Notes under the pieces: model-generated
The model's input: only the letters and a program-made list of their open reading frames with translations
Told to the model about the DNA's origin: nothing
Databases searched by the model: none
In this document: one piece after another, positions 11,501 to 22,834 of the stretch
How positions within the stretch are numbered: position 1 is the stretch's first letter
Layout: each line of letters opens with the position of its first letter
Program-made: the position numbers and the translations under genes
From: Defluviitaleaceae bacterium
Lineage (GTDB): Bacteria > Bacillota > Clostridia > Lachnospirales > WRBF01
Direction: 5' to 3'
DNA length: 64,000 bases
Assembly (NCBI GenBank): GCA_009784685.1
Contig: WRBF01000005.1
Span: forward strand, 1-64,000

Positions 11501-12621
11501 TAGGGCAGGTTCTTGAAGTCCACTTAGGTTTGGCGTCTAAAGTTCTTAATTGGAAAGTGTCTACCCCTGTTTTTGACGGAGCAAACGAGATTGATATTAT
11601 GGACACTTTAGAGCTCGCTAATGATTATGCAAACTTAAAATGGGAAGAATTTGAAGATAAGTGGAGAAGCATCGTCGATGAATGTATATTTGACGAACTT
11701 GAAAAGAATAAAGACGAGAAAAACGAATGGAAGGGTATGCCTATAAGCCGTGACGGCAAGATACACCTTAGAGACGGACGAAGCGGTGATTACTTCGACC
11801 ATCCTGTAACGGTAGGTTATATGCATTACTTGAAGCTTCACCATTTGGTTGATGATAAAATTCACGCTCGTTCTACCGGTCCTTATTCTCTCGTTACTCA
11901 ACAGCCTTTGGGCGGTAAAGCACAGTTCGGTGGTCAGCGTTTTGGTGAGATGGAAGTTTGGGCACTTGAGGCCTACGGTGCAGCTTATACGCTTCAAGAA
12001 ATTCTTACTGTTAAATCAGACGATATTATTGGGCGTGTTAAAACTTACGAAGCTATTGTTAAAGGTGAAAACATACCAGAACCGGGAGTTCCGGAGTCAT
12101 TTAAAGTTCTTCTTAAAGAGCTTCAAGCTTTGTCACTTGATGTAAAAGTTCTTATGGATGATGAAACAGAAGTGGAAATTAGAGAATCGGTAGACGACCT
12201 TGACAACCTTAATGTAAACATTGAAGGCAAAGAAAGTGACCCGGCTTCAAATAAAATGGCTGATTCTGAAAAGGATTACGGTGGAATGAGTATTGTTGAT
12301 TTAAGTAAGCCGGAATCCGAAAGCGGTCTAAATGACCTGGATGATGATATTGACGACGATGATTCAGATGATGATGGTGCGGATGAAGGTCTTGAAGCTT
12401 TTGATGATGATATTGATGCATTGATTGGTGTTACGGATGAGCCGGATGTATTGGATGAGTCTATTGATGAAGATTCTCTTGATGAATTTGCAGAAGACGC
12501 AGAATTTTTAGATGAATCAATTATCTTAGATGATAAAGACTTGATTCTTGACAGCGAATTGTTTGAAGACTCTATCGTAAGTGATGAACTTCCTGTTGAT
12601 GTTGATTTGTTTGATAATTAA
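8539..12621 (+). CDS. rpoB: DNA-directed RNA polymerase subunit beta with long acidic C-terminal extension
   Basis: [72 protein letters not shown] and other RpoB signatures. Confidence 0.99.
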   Translation: MEKGRIKPIKLGNQTRMSYSKIEEVLEMPNLIEVQKDSYEWFFDEGLKEVFRDISPITDYSGNLVLDFIDFKLDQSPKYTIEECKERDATYAAPLRIKCRLYNKELDEIKEQEIFMGDFPLMTDTGTFIINGAERVIVSQLVRSPGIYYSIDYDKTGKELISCTVIPNRGAWLEYETDPNDVFSVRVDRTRKVPITVLIRALGVGTDSEIKELFGEEPKILASIEKDSSKNYEEGLLEIYRRVRPGEPPTVESSESLLRSMFFDPKRYDLAKVGRYKFNKKLSFKNRITGYELAESVVDIETGEVLAEAGTVIDARLADEIQDAGCAFVLLKIDERSVKVLSNLMVAADQYLAPFGLDTKKMGIKERVYLPYLKELIETYEQPKELENAITQNMLKLIPKYITLEDIMASISYVLNLDYGIGYKDDIDHLGNRRIRAVGELLQNQFRIGLARMERVVKERMTLQDMEVATPQALINIRPVAAAIKEFFGSSQLSQFMDQTNPLSELSHKRRLSALGPGGLSRERAGFEVRDVHSSHYARMCPIETPEGPNIGLINSLSTFARINEYGFIEAPYRLVEHNGDDTRVTNEFIYVTADEEENYTLAQANEPLDETGRFIHKRVSGRFREDIIEVDKEVVDLMDVSPKQIVSVATALIPFLENDDVTRALMGSNMQRQAVPLLSSEAPIVGTGMEHKTARDSGVVVISRTDGVVERVSASEIIVRSGSGAKEVYKLTKFLRSNQGTCMNQKPIVIKGQVIKKGDVIADGPSTQGGELALGKNPLIGFMSWEGYNYEDAILLSERLVEEDVYTSIHIEEYEAESRDTKLGPEEITRDIPNVGEDALKDLNEDGIIRIGAEVQPNDILVGKVSPKGETELTAEEKLLRAIFGEKAREVRDASLRVPHGESGIIVDVKIFTRKNGDELPPGVNQLVRVYIAQKRKISVGDKMAGRHGNKGVISRVLPVEDMPFLPNGRPLDIVLNPLGVPSRMNIGQVLEVHLGLASKVLNWKVSTPVFDGANEIDIMDTLELANDYANLKWEEFEDKWRSIVDECIFDELEKNKDEKNEWKGMPISRDGKIHLRDGRSGDYFDHPVTVGYMHYLKLHHLVDDKIHARSTGPYSLVTQQPLGGKAQFGGQRFGEMEVWALEAYGAAYTLQEILTVKSDDIIGRVKTYEAIVKGENIPEPGVPESFKVLLKELQALSLDVKVLMDDETEVEIRESVDDLDNLNVNIEGKESDPASNKMADSEKDYGGMSIVDLSKPESESGLNDLDDDIDDDDSDDDGADEGLEAFDDDIDALIGVTDEPDVLDESIDEDSLDEFAEDAEFLDESIILDDKDLILDSELFEDSIVSDELPVDVDLFDN

Positions 12622-12654
12622 TAGTATGAATAATGGCACGAAAGGGGAAAAATA

Positions 12655-15600
12655 ATGACTACCCAAGCGAACCAAGCGAACCAAACTGCTCAAAATACAG
12701 AACAATCAATTACATTTGATTCAATAAAGATTGGTTTGGCTTCTCCAGAAAAAATCCGTGAATGGTCAAAAGGGGAAGTTAAAAAGCCTGAAACTATAAA
12801 CTACCGTACTTTAAAGCCGGAACGGGAAGGTCTTTTCTGTGAAAAGATTTTCGGTCCTAATAAAGACTGGGAATGTCACTGCGGAAAATACAAACGAATT
12901 CGCTATAAAGGTATAATTTGTGATCGTTGCGGAGTTGAAGTTACGAAATCTAAAGTGCGCCGCGAGCGCATGGGGCATATTGAGCTTGCTGCTCCTGTTT
13001 CTCATATTTGGTATTTTAGAGGAATTCCAAGCCGTATGGGGCTTATTCTAAGCATGTCACCGCGTTCGCTTGAGAAGGTTTTGTACTTTGCTTCCTATAT
13101 AGTCCTTGATCCGGGAGATTCGCTTCTTCAATATAAGCAAATACTTTCTGAAAAAGAATATCGAGATGCTATTGATAAATTCGGTAATAACTTTGAAGTT
13201 GGTATGGGTGCAGAAGCTGTTTACGAGCTTCTTAAAAATATTGATCTTGAAAAAGAAGCTGAAGAAATTAAATCAGGTCTTCGCGACACCACAGGTCAAA
13301 AACGCATTAGACATATCAAGAAACTTGAGGTTATTGAATCTTTCAGACTTTCCGGAAACCGCCCGGAATGGATGATTTTGAGCTCAATTCCGGTTATACC
13401 TCCGGATCTTCGTCCTATGGTTCAACTTGATGGTGGGCGTTTTGCAACAAGTGACTTAAACGATCTTTACAGACGTGTTATAAACAGAAATAATCGCTTG
13501 AGAAGGCTTTTAGACCTTAAAGCTCCTGATATTATTGTCCGTAATGAAAAACGTATGCTTCAAGAGGCCGTTGATGCACTTATTGATAATGGGCGCAGAG
13601 GCCGCCCTGTTACCGGTCCCGGTAATCGCTCTCTTAAATCTCTTTCTGATTTGCTTAAAGGTAAGCAGGGGCGTTTCCGTCAAAACCTTCTTGGTAAACG
13701 TGTTGATTATTCCGGTCGTTCGGTTATCGTTGTTGGACCAGAGCTTAAGCTTTACCAATGCGGCTTGCCAAAAGAAATGGCAATTGAACTTTTCAAGCCG
13801 TTTGTTATGAAAAAACTTGTGCAAGATGGTCTTGCGCATAACATAAAATCTGCTAAGCGTATGGTTGAGCGTATGCAGACGGAAGTTTGGGATATTCTTG
13901 AAGATGTTATTAAGGAACATCCGGTTCTTCTTAATCGTGCGCCTACCCTTCACAGATTGGGTATTCAGGCATTTGAACCTGTTTTGGTCGAAGGTCGTGC
14001 GCTTAAACTTCACCCGCTTGTTTGTACTGCGTACAATGCTGACTTCGATGGGGATCAAATGGCAGTTCACGTTCCGCTTTCTGTTGAAGCACAGGCGGAA
14101 TGCCGTTTCTTGCTGCTTGCACCAAATAACCTGCTCAAACCATCTGATGGTGCGCCGGTTACTGTTCCTTCACAGGATATGGTTCTTGGTATTTATTACC
14201 TAACAATTAAAAAAGAAGACGAAAAAGGCGACGGAAACTATTACAAGGATGAACAGGAAGCGATTCTTGCATTTGAAAATGGGTTTGCAACACTTCATGC
14301 AAAAATATTTGTTCGTCGGACACTTGAAATTGATGGTGTGAAACATTCTCGTGTAATTGAAACAACTGTTGGAAGAATTATCTTTAATGAGGCTATTCCA
14401 CAAGACATAGGGCTAGTTGATCGTTCGATATTCGAAAATAAGTTCCTTTATGAAGTTGACTTTCTTTGCGATAAAAAACTTCTTGCTAAAATTATTACGA
14501 GATGTATAAACAAACATGACTCAACGGAAACAGCTATTGTTCTCGACCGTATTAAAGCACTTGGTTTTAGATATTCAACGCAGGGTGCTATCACTGTTTC
14601 GGTTTCAGACATGGAAATACCTTCTGAAAAGGCTCATGTTATTGAAGCTGCCGAAGAACAAGTTGATATGATTTCAAAAATGTTCCGCCGTGGACTTATG
14701 ACAGATCAAGAACGCCACGAAAAAGTTATTGAGGCATGGACAAGTGCGACTGATAAAATAACAACTGCACTTATCCAAGGGCTTGATCAATACAACAATA
14801 TTTACATGATGGCGACATCAGGTGCTCGTGGTTCGAGTACACAGATTAAACAGCTCGCAGGTATGCGTGGTCTTATGGCTACACCTTCCGGTGGAATTTC
14901 AGAACTTCCTATTAAGTCTAACTTCCGTGAAGGGCTTTCGGTTCTTGAATACTTTATTTCAGCTCATGGCGCAAGAAAAGGTCTCGCAGACATTGCGCTT
15001 AGGACAGCGGATTCCGGTTATTTAACAAGAAGGCTTGTTGATGTATCTCAAGATATAATAATAAGAGAATGGGATTGCGTTTCTGAAGGAGAAGAAAAAC
15101 CAGGACTTTATGTGTATGCGTTCAAAGATGGCGAGGAGATAATTGAGCCGTTAAGTGACAGAGTTAGAGGGCGTTGGGCTATTGAGAATATTGTGCATCC
15201 GACGACAGGCGAAGTTATCGCTACTGCTGATACCATGATTTCACATGACCAAGCAGAAGAAATTGAATCATCAGGCATCGACAAAGTTCTAATAAGAACT
15301 ATCCTTACTTGCCGTTCACGTATCGGGCTTTGCTCAAAATGTTACGGAGCTAATATGGCATCAGGTCATATTGTTGGGGTAGGTGAGTCCGTCGGTATAA
15401 TCGCTGCTCAATCAATTGGCGAGCCGGGAACACAGCTTACAATGCGTAACTTCCACTCCGGCGGTATTGCAAGTAACGAAGATATAACTCAAGGTCTTCC
15501 GCGTGTTGAAGAGCTTTTTGAAGCAAGAAAGCCGAAAGGGCTTGCTATAATTGCTGAATTCGGCGGAAAAGTTATGATAAACGAAACAAAGAAAAAACGA

Positions 15601-16347
15601 GAAATTGTAATTGTAAACCCGGAAACAGGTGAAACAAAGGAATATCTTATTCCATACGGTTCCCGCACGAAAGTATTAGCGGGTGATATAATTGAAGCCG
15701 GTGACGAACTGACTGAAGGTAGTGTATATCCGCATGATATACTTAAAATCAAAGGTCTGCGCGGCGTTCAAGATTATATGCTTCAAGAGGTTCAAAGAGT
15801 TTATCGTTTACAAGGAGTTGATATTAACGATAAACATATTGAAACTATCGTTAGACAAATGCTTAAACGCGTTAAAATTGAAGAGGGTGGAGACACGGAC
15901 TTCCTTCCTGGAAGCCTTGTTGACTGGCTTGAATTTGAAGAAATTAATGCGAAAATTGAATCCGAAGGCGGAGAGGCTGCAGTCGGTCAAAGGATGCTTC
16001 TCGGTATAACAAAAGCATCTCTTGCGACAGATTCGTTCTTGTCAGCGGCTTCGTTCCAAGAAACAACTAGAGTTTTAACCGAAGCATCAATCAAGGGTAA
16101 GGTTGACCCACTTATAGGTCTTAAAGAAAACGTAATAATTGGTAAGCTGATTCCGGCAGGAACAGGAATGCAGACCTACAGAAAACTTGAAGTTGTTGCA
16201 TCAAATGCAGAAGAGGAGTCATATGATATGTTCGACGACGAGTTTGATGGCGCAGTTGTTGAGCTTATTGAAGATACTTCGGATGAAGATCTCATTGATA
16301 ACAGCCCAGTAAATGAAAAAGAGGAAGAAGTTGAAGTTATAGCTTAG
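12655..16347 (+). CDS. rpoC: DNA-directed RNA polymerase subunit beta'
   Basis: [18 protein letters not shown] catalytic motif; C-x-C-x-C-x-C zinc ribbon near the N-terminus; FHSGG and [11 protein letters not shown]. Confidence 0.99.
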   Translation: MTTQANQANQTAQNTEQSITFDSIKIGLASPEKIREWSKGEVKKPETINYRTLKPEREGLFCEKIFGPNKDWECHCGKYKRIRYKGIICDRCGVEVTKSKVRRERMGHIELAAPVSHIWYFRGIPSRMGLILSMSPRSLEKVLYFASYIVLDPGDSLLQYKQILSEKEYRDAIDKFGNNFEVGMGAEAVYELLKNIDLEKEAEEIKSGLRDTTGQKRIRHIKKLEVIESFRLSGNRPEWMILSSIPVIPPDLRPMVQLDGGRFATSDLNDLYRRVINRNNRLRRLLDLKAPDIIVRNEKRMLQEAVDALIDNGRRGRPVTGPGNRSLKSLSDLLKGKQGRFRQNLLGKRVDYSGRSVIVVGPELKLYQCGLPKEMAIELFKPFVMKKLVQDGLAHNIKSAKRMVERMQTEVWDILEDVIKEHPVLLNRAPTLHRLGIQAFEPVLVEGRALKLHPLVCTAYNADFDGDQMAVHVPLSVEAQAECRFLLLAPNNLLKPSDGAPVTVPSQDMVLGIYYLTIKKEDEKGDGNYYKDEQEAILAFENGFATLHAKIFVRRTLEIDGVKHSRVIETTVGRIIFNEAIPQDIGLVDRSIFENKFLYEVDFLCDKKLLAKIITRCINKHDSTETAIVLDRIKALGFRYSTQGAITVSVSDMEIPSEKAHVIEAAEEQVDMISKMFRRGLMTDQERHEKVIEAWTSATDKITTALIQGLDQYNNIYMMATSGARGSSTQIKQLAGMRGLMATPSGGISELPIKSNFREGLSVLEYFISAHGARKGLADIALRTADSGYLTRRLVDVSQDIIIREWDCVSEGEEKPGLYVYAFKDGEEIIEPLSDRVRGRWAIENIVHPTTGEVIATADTMISHDQAEEIESSGIDKVLIRTILTCRSRIGLCSKCYGANMASGHIVGVGESVGIIAAQSIGEPGTQLTMRNFHSGGIASNEDITQGLPRVEELFEARKPKGLAIIAEFGGKVMINETKKKREIVIVNPETGETKEYLIPYGSRTKVLAGDIIEAGDELTEGSVYPHDILKIKGLRGVQDYMLQEVQRVYRLQGVDINDKHIETIVRQMLKRVKIEEGGDTDFLPGSLVDWLEFEEINAKIESEGGEAAVGQRMLLGITKASLATDSFLSAASFQETTRVLTEASIKGKVDPLIGLKENVIIGKLIPAGTGMQTYRKLEVVASNAEEESYDMFDDEFDGAVVELIEDTSDEDLIDNSPVNEKEEEVEVIA

Positions 16348-16360
16348 TAGACCAAATATT

Positions 16361-16399
16361 AAAATCCCCTTCATGTTCGTTATATGAAGGGGATTTTTT
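16361..16399. terminator. Rho-independent (bidirectional) terminator between rpoC and the convergent PBP gene
   Basis: AAAATCCCCTTCAT-gttcgttat-ATGAAGGGGATTTTTT. Confidence 0.9.
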
Positions 16400-16430
16400 G
16401 CTGTTGCCTATAAGGCTATAGAGCTATAAT

Positions 16431-19235
16431 TTACCATGGATCACTTATAACCGCTTCACGATCCGGGTAATGTTCTTGCTGTGGTGTATCCGGTAGATTG
16501 TCCGGAGGTCTCTGTGGTATATATTCCGGTACGTATACCGGTGGAGGCAGAGACGGCTGTTGCTGCGGTAAATCTTGGTTAAGGATATATGTTGGCGGAG
16601 ATTGAGCCGGTCTTCTTCGTAGCTGACCAAACTCATCAACATAGTACTCATGGTCAGCGCCTGGGATATTAATATCAATATCCGAATCCGTTATTAAATT
16701 ACCTTGGCTGTGTATGTCGTGAACGTTACAAACATGACCTGTTGCAACAAAAGCTCTATCTTCGGTTCTATCATCTGCTCCTGACGCCTTAGTCATGCGC
16801 ACAGCGGTTGTTAAAAGATGCGGCGGGCAAAATACACTTGCTTCCATATTGCTCGCAGTGCAAATATCAACCCGCACATGCACATGGCAGCTTGCTTGCG
16901 GCTGCGTGCCGGCAGCAAATACTTCACTTCGTATCTGGCTTCCTCTAGGATCGCTGTCGCAAAGACCTGGAACAGGTAACATGCCGGATTTCAAGCAAAT
17001 AGATACTCTAACTATACCCGGAGGTGCTTCGAATCGTCTTTCCGGAAGACCCTCATGTATTCGTTCCATTATTGTCCGCCAAATAACGAGATGTGCACCA
17101 TCCCAGTTTCTTACTGCCTTTGGTTGATCAAAGCCGAGATGTATACTTGCTGCAAAATAAGGTGTGAAGCCTGAAAACATTACATCTCTTGAATCGCTCG
17201 TAGTTCCTGTTTTGCCTGATATTGGCATTCTAACCTCTCTGAACCTTGCTCTGCCTCCGGTTCCGATTGGACTTGTCATTACGTCAGTCATCATATTAGT
17301 CAACAAGTATGCGGTTTGTGGGCTTATAACAGTTATCGGTTCCGGGATGTTTTCTAAAATAATCTCGCCGGTATGGTCAAGAACACGATTGTAAAACTTA
17401 GGTCTTAAATATTCCCCGCCATTTGCAATTGCCGCAAATGCCGCTGTTAGCTCAAGTTGGGTAACACCTTCGGTCAATCCTCCGAGAGCTAGGGACGGAA
17501 CCCTGTCACTTACAATCCTTCCACCCATTTCGGTGCGGCTGTGAAGTGTTGTAAATCCAAAATTCAGCAGATAATTAAAACTTGGATCAATACCTGTGTT
17601 CATAAGATTTTGTACAGTCATGACATTCATAGACCGTACGATTGCATCACGCACAGTAGTGTATCCTCTGAATCTATCATCCCAGTTTCTTGGCGTATAG
17701 GGAGCACCGAATCCTAAAAAAGTTGTCGGAGCATCGTCGATAATCGTGCCGGGCGTTATATGACCTAAATCAAGAGAAGGTGCGAATGATGCTAACACTT
17801 TAAAAACTGAGCCTGGTTGTCTTCTTGCATCTGTTGCACGGTTAAAGGTGAGATCAGCGATTTTCTCGCCTCGCCCGCCTGCTATAGCCTTAACTTCACC
17901 TGTATGAAAATCCATTATAACCATACCCGATTGCGGCTGTGGAATAGTAAATATTCTTTCACCAATAATGTCATCATTTGCGCCTACAAGTTCGTTTCTT
18001 ACTTGCAAAACAAAGGCATCGGCTTCTTCCATATTTCTTACGGTTGAAATTCGCCTATGATGTTCTTCACGGCCGGTTATTGAGTTTCTTACAGATAGAT
18101 AATGCTGTACATCTATTTCAAACAGATGCGCAGGGAAAAATGAATCATCATTATATACTTCATCAACAATCGCCTGTATTTCACGATCCCAAGGAATATA
18201 TATTCTAAGTCCGCCGTTAAATAACATATTAGATGCTTGAGCAGATGTAAGGTTATGAACTTCTTGCAAATCTCTTTGTACATGTCTGATTACTTCATCA
18301 ATATAGTAAGGATGGAAAGATGTTCTTGCCTCTGTAACACGCTCATTTTGTTGAATGCGCTCAAAAACATTATCTCGTAATGCCTCAGCATGTTCCCACT
18401 CGGTAATCATTTCAAGCCGAAGCATACTGTCAAGTATAAGTTCCATACGGCGTGCGTTGTTATCCGGGTTTCTTATTGGATCGTAAAATGAAGGTCTGTT
18501 TGTAATCCCTGCTAAAACAGCACTTTCTGATAGCGTAAGCTCGCTTACACATTTGTTAAAGTAGTAGTGTGCTGCGGCTCTAACACCGATTATGTTATGA
18601 TGCAAGGGCACTATATTCAGGTAAACTTCAAGAACATATTCTTTCGCCGCTCTTTTAGAACCAAGAAGTTCGGTTAGTTCTTGTTCAAAGCGGATAGATA
18701 AGTATTGTTCCTGAAGTTTTGTTTCAAACGTATTCCTGGGTATGCGAAGTGCATTTTTAATAACCTGCTGAGTAATTGTACTTGCGCCTTCTATTCTGTC
18801 GCCGTCTGATAAATTATTTCTAAGCGCACGGAACATTCCTCTGATATCAACGCCGTTGTGGGTAAAGAATCGCTCATCTTCAATAGCGATAAACGCATTT
18901 TGAAGGTTTAGAGGTATCATGTCAAGCGGCGCAAATTCACGGTTTTCATCCCCTTGCAGTCTGACTAATTCCTCTCCGGTTCTTGAACAGAAGATTATAG
19001 ATTGGCGGACTTCCGAAGTTATAACCGCTCCGTCAACAAAAACATGAGGGGCGTTTCGTATTATCCCAACGTAAACGCCGATAGCACCGCCAACCACTGT
19101 AAATCCGAAAATTAAAACAAACGCAACTAATACCCTAAGTGAGATAACCAGTATTTTGTTTTGCATTTTTACGTTAGCTGAACTATTTTTTTTGCGGCTT
19201 TTTTTGTTACTATGCTTTGAATAATTATTTTGCAT
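16431..19235 (-). CDS. Class A penicillin-binding protein (PBP1A-type transglycosylase/transpeptidase)
   Basis: Transglycosylase motifs EDERFFTHNGVD, GASTITQQVIKN, KEYVLEVYLN; transpeptidase motifs RQPGSVFK, SMN, SGKTGTT. Confidence 0.95.
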   Translation of the reverse strand: MQNNYSKHSNKKSRKKNSSANVKMQNKILVISLRVLVAFVLIFGFTVVGGAIGVYVGIIRNAPHVFVDGAVITSEVRQSIIFCSRTGEELVRLQGDENREFAPLDMIPLNLQNAFIAIEDERFFTHNGVDIRGMFRALRNNLSDGDRIEGASTITQQVIKNALRIPRNTFETKLQEQYLSIRFEQELTELLGSKRAAKEYVLEVYLNIVPLHHNIIGVRAAAHYYFNKCVSELTLSESAVLAGITNRPSFYDPIRNPDNNARRMELILDSMLRLEMITEWEHAEALRDNVFERIQQNERVTEARTSFHPYYIDEVIRHVQRDLQEVHNLTSAQASNMLFNGGLRIYIPWDREIQAIVDEVYNDDSFFPAHLFEIDVQHYLSVRNSITGREEHHRRISTVRNMEEADAFVLQVRNELVGANDDIIGERIFTIPQPQSGMVIMDFHTGEVKAIAGGRGEKIADLTFNRATDARRQPGSVFKVLASFAPSLDLGHITPGTIIDDAPTTFLGFGAPYTPRNWDDRFRGYTTVRDAIVRSMNVMTVQNLMNTGIDPSFNYLLNFGFTTLHSRTEMGGRIVSDRVPSLALGGLTEGVTQLELTAAFAAIANGGEYLRPKFYNRVLDHTGEIILENIPEPITVISPQTAYLLTNMMTDVMTSPIGTGGRARFREVRMPISGKTGTTSDSRDVMFSGFTPYFAASIHLGFDQPKAVRNWDGAHLVIWRTIMERIHEGLPERRFEAPPGIVRVSICLKSGMLPVPGLCDSDPRGSQIRSEVFAAGTQPQASCHVHVRVDICTASNMEASVFCPPHLLTTAVRMTKASGADDRTEDRAFVATGHVCNVHDIHSQGNLITDSDIDINIPGADHEYYVDEFGQLRRRPAQSPPTYILNQDLPQQQPSLPPPVYVPEYIPQRPPDNLPDTPQQEHYPDREAVISDPW

Positions 19236-19450
19236 TTAACTTGCTCCTTTTTGAAAAGCTGAGTATTACTGATATGTTACTTAATAATATATGTAACGAA
19301 GCTGTCTTTGGAATTGTTCCATAATATCAATATTATACTTCACTATAATTATACTGCAAAATAACGGTAATTGCAAAGTATTTAACAAATTTTTTTATTG
19401 CATTATTCAATTTTTTAATATACTTTCAGCATAATTTCAAAAGATTTTCT

Positions 19451-19478
19451 TTGACAAGCTTTAAAGATGTGATATAAT
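19451..19478 (+). promoter_or_regulatory. Strong sigma-A-like promoter P1 driving the cobalamin riboswitch leader
   Basis: TTGACA-16-TATAAT immediately upstream of the riboswitch P1 helix. Confidence 0.8.
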
Positions 19479-19488
19479 TGCATAGAAA

Positions 19489-19643
19489 TGTTGTGTCACA
19501 TACTGGAGTAATCTTCAGTAACAATTGCGGAATAGGGTGAGAATCCCTGCGAGCGGGTCACTGTGATGCGGTACAGTTTTAAAAATTGCTGCCGATAAGC
19601 CAGATACGCTATGACATAACAATTGCTTCCCCGGACGGAGTGA
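19489..19643 (+). promoter_or_regulatory. Cobalamin (AdoCbl-class) riboswitch
   Basis: GGAAtagGGTGaGAATCCctgcgaGCGGGTCACTGTGA core; GCCGATAAGCCAGATACGC resembling the B12 box; P1 helix TGTTGTGTCA/TGACATAACA. Confidence 0.9.
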
Positions 19644-19659
19644 TTTATGCTGATGTTTG

Positions 19660-19701
19660 ATGCACTTCGCCTGTATTAGGCTGAGTGCATTTTTATTTTT
19701 T
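19660..19701 (+). terminator. Intrinsic terminator forming the riboswitch expression platform
   Basis: ATGCACT-tc-GCCT-gtatt-AGGC-tg-AGTGCAT followed by TTTTATTTTTT. Confidence 0.85.
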
Positions 19702-19754
19702 CTGGAGCATAGATATATTTTTTTATTACATTACTCAATCTTTTGTTTTTTATA

Positions 19755-19783
19755 TTAACAACTTCGATTGTTTATGTTAGAAT
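19755..19783 (+). promoter_or_regulatory. Candidate second promoter P2 for the RNR gene, downstream of the riboswitch terminator
   Basis: TTAACA-17-TAGAAT. Confidence 0.5.
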
Positions 19784-19888
19784 AGATAAGTCTTGTAATA
19801 TTACTCTCCAAAATTAATATTGATAAATTTGGGCGCAGTGCTTAACCGGTAGGGTAGTAAAACGCAAGATAACCAAGGAGGAAACAAG

Positions 19889-22825
19889 ATGAAAGCAGAT
19901 CTTAAAATTGTCAGATATTTCACAAGAGATATTGAAGGTTCGAATCGTACTGTTTATGATCTTTTTAAATGGAAAAAAGTGGATGTTGTTCTTAAAAATT
20001 ATATGACAGGGGAAATTATTTCTGATTTTAAGGATCTCGAATTTCCTGAAGACTATTCACAAAGCGCCTGTGATATAGTTGCATCAAAGTATTTTCGAAA
20101 AAAAGGTGTAACTAATGAACTCGGAAGAGAAGATTCTATGCGGCAACTCGCACATAGAATGGTTAATTTTTGGATGGAATCTTTAGTTGATGAAGGCATG
20201 ATTTCTGATGATGAGCGTAAAATACTGTATGATGAGCTTGTTTATATGCTGCTAGCCCAAATTTGGGCTCCGAACAGCCCTCAATGGTTTAATACAGGGC
20301 TTAAACATGCATATGGCATATCAGGAGGAAGTCAGGGGCACTTCTATTATGATGAGAAAAAGCAAAAGGTTGTTCCTGCAAAAGATTCTTATACAAGAAC
20401 TCAAGGGTCTGCCTGTTTTATAATTTCCGTTATTGATTCATTAATTGGTCCCAAATCCTTAACAGATCAAATAGCGACTGAAACTCTCCTTTTTAAATAC
20501 GGTTCGGGTGTTGGATCAAACTGGTCGGTTATTCGCTCTAAAAATGAACTTTTATCGGGCGGTGGAAAATCTTCCGGGCTTCTTAGCTTTCTTAAAGTTT
20601 CAGACCGTAATGCAGGTGCAATAAAATCGGGCGGGACTACAAGGCGTGCAGCAAAAATGAACATCCTTAACGTTGACCACCCGGAAATTTTAGATTACAT
20701 ACAATGGAAATCTATTGAAGAGGACAAAGTTGAAGCTCTTGGAAAGATGGGGTACTCAATATCTATAGAGGGTGATGCGTATGAAACTGTTTCAGGTCAA
20801 AACGCAAATAACTCAGTCAGAATACCAAACAGCTTTATGCATGAAATTGATAACAAAAATGCCGTTTGGGAGCTAACAGGCAGGGTAGATAAGTCTGCGG
20901 ATATGAAAGTATCTGTCTCAAATATATGGAATAAAATAGGATATGCCGCTTGGAGATGCGGCGACCCCGGGGTTCAATACGATGACATTATAAACGCATG
21001 GCATACATGCCCTGCCGGGGAAGATGGCAAATATAATGCCCCGCATAACAGAATAAACGCTTCTAATCCATGTTCCGAATATATGTTCCTTGACGACACA
21101 GCCTGCAACCTTGCAAGCATAAATATTGTTAAGTTTTACGACGGTGAAAGCGGCATGTTTGATATGCCCGGATATTTGCATACAATAAAATCTATACAGC
21201 TTGTTTTAGAGGCGACTATCCATTTTGGGCAATTCCCAACGGAAGATATCGCAAGAAAGTCATATCTATTTAGAACGACAGGTCTTGGGCTTACAAACCT
21301 TGGCGCATTATTTATGATGATGGCAATTCCTTATGATTCTGATGAAGCACGTAACCTTGCGGCGGCACTTGCGAGCATTATGACAGGTCATTCATATTAC
21401 GCATCAGCACTTATGGCAGGTAGAATAGGGGCTTTTGCTTGCTATGACATAAACAAAGAGCATATGGGAAGAGTAATAAGAAATCATGCCCGTGCTGCAA
21501 ATTACAGCGATTATGATACTGAACTTGAAGATATTGGTTATGAACCTGTTCGTGTTAACCATAACATCCTAAAAGCCCTTGGATTCCCGGATGTTTCAAA
21601 GACAGTCAAGGGTGTATGGTCAGAAACGATAAAAGCAGGCGAAACGTATGGATTTAGAAATGCTCAAGTTTCTGTTTTAGCACCTACAGGTACTATTGCT
21701 TTCGCTATGGACTGTGCAACAACATCATCAGAGCCGTTTTTCAGTCATGTAGCTTTTAAAAAGCTTATCGGCGGCGGATCTATGCAAATTGTAAACCCTG
21801 CGATTAAAACAGCACTTAGAAGATTGCATTATTTGGAAGAGCAAATGCAAGATATTATCGGCTATGTCATGCAAGAAGACGAAAACGGCAATATTAAAGA
21901 TGGTAAAATCGAAGGTGCCCCAGGTCTTTTAGAAGAGCATTACAGTGTGTTTGATACTGCTAATAAATGCGGCACCGGTAGCCGTATAATTTCTCCGGAA
22001 GGTCATGTTAAAATGATGGCGGCTCTTTCTCCTCATATTACCGGGGCGATAAGTAAAACGGTCAATTTGCCAAGAGAAGCGACTGAAAAAGAAGTTCTTG
22101 ATATTTATAAATTGTCATGGGAGCTTGGCATTAAAGCCATAGCTTTATATAGAGACGGCTGTAAAAGCTGTCAGCCGCTTAACAGCTCAAAAGAGGGCTT
22201 TATTGAAAAGCCGCTTGAAGATTTCACATATGACGAGCTTATTGAGTATATAAAAACAAAGAAGACGTTGTATAAGCCTTTGAGAGTAAAGCCGTCAGGG
22301 ATACGTACCGCAAGGGTTCATGAAGCGGCTATTGACGGTCTTAAGCTCTATATTACGACCTCGTTTTACGAAGATGGGCGTTTAGGTGAATTATACGTAT
22401 CGTCAGGCAGACAAGGTTCTTTAACAAAAGGGCTTTTGGACAGCATTTCTACTACTATTTCCGAAATGCTTCAATATGGAGTTCCTCCGCAGGATATCGC
22501 TCGTATGTATCGTGGGCAAAAGTATGAGCCTCACGGTTTTGTTTCGGGGCATCCGTTTATTAAACATGCGGATTCAATATCAGATCTTATCAGCAAAATA
22601 ATTGATATTGAACTTGGAAACTATACATATTGTCAGGTTAAGCCGGGAAATCTTGATACATCTGAAAATGTTGAAAAAAGCAGCATAGCTCTTAAAGAAA
22701 AAGTATATGATGCATCAGATTACTTGCATGGGGAGCTTTGTCCAAATTGTAAAAGCTCTAAAATGGTAAAGAACGGAACATGTAAAGTGTGTACGGAGTG
22801 CGGCGCAACAACAGGTTGCAGTTAA
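19889..22825 (+). CDS. nrdJ: Adenosylcobalamin-dependent (class II) ribonucleoside-diphosphate reductase
   Basis: APNSPQWFNTG, NPCSEYMFLDDTACNLASINI, VLAPTGTIAFAMDC and C-terminal CPNCxxxKMVKNGTCKVCTECGATTGCS typical of B12-dependent RNRs. Confidence 0.93.
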   Translation: MKADLKIVRYFTRDIEGSNRTVYDLFKWKKVDVVLKNYMTGEIISDFKDLEFPEDYSQSACDIVASKYFRKKGVTNELGREDSMRQLAHRMVNFWMESLVDEGMISDDERKILYDELVYMLLAQIWAPNSPQWFNTGLKHAYGISGGSQGHFYYDEKKQKVVPAKDSYTRTQGSACFIISVIDSLIGPKSLTDQIATETLLFKYGSGVGSNWSVIRSKNELLSGGGKSSGLLSFLKVSDRNAGAIKSGGTTRRAAKMNILNVDHPEILDYIQWKSIEEDKVEALGKMGYSISIEGDAYETVSGQNANNSVRIPNSFMHEIDNKNAVWELTGRVDKSADMKVSVSNIWNKIGYAAWRCGDPGVQYDDIINAWHTCPAGEDGKYNAPHNRINASNPCSEYMFLDDTACNLASINIVKFYDGESGMFDMPGYLHTIKSIQLVLEATIHFGQFPTEDIARKSYLFRTTGLGLTNLGALFMMMAIPYDSDEARNLAAALASIMTGHSYYASALMAGRIGAFACYDINKEHMGRVIRNHARAANYSDYDTELEDIGYEPVRVNHNILKALGFPDVSKTVKGVWSETIKAGETYGFRNAQVSVLAPTGTIAFAMDCATTSSEPFFSHVAFKKLIGGGSMQIVNPAIKTALRRLHYLEEQMQDIIGYVMQEDENGNIKDGKIEGAPGLLEEHYSVFDTANKCGTGSRIISPEGHVKMMAALSPHITGAISKTVNLPREATEKEVLDIYKLSWELGIKAIALYRDGCKSCQPLNSSKEGFIEKPLEDFTYDELIEYIKTKKTLYKPLRVKPSGIRTARVHEAAIDGLKLYITTSFYEDGRLGELYVSSGRQGSLTKGLLDSISTTISEMLQYGVPPQDIARMYRGQKYEPHGFVSGHPFIKHADSISDLISKIIDIELGNYTYCQVKPGNLDTSENVEKSSIALKEKVYDASDYLHGELCPNCKSSKMVKNGTCKVCTECGATTGCS

Positions 22826-22834
22826 AGCCTTAAG

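Noticed and set aside
12209-12421. His-rich antisense [32 protein letters not shown]
   Set aside because: Mirror of the GAT-rich codons in the acidic RpoB tail, not a real protein.
13510-14070. 186-aa antisense ORF inside rpoC (and other 60-190 aa ORFs antisense or frame-shifted to rpoB, rpoC, aroC, the PBP and others)
   Set aside because: Overlaps strongly conserved coding sequence on the opposite strand or in another frame; compositionally odd translations and no independent RBS evidence.
19829-19888. tRNA-like gggcgcagtgcttaaccggtagggtag sequence before nrdJ
   Set aside because: No acceptor stem or T-arm; it is leader sequence leading to the RBS.
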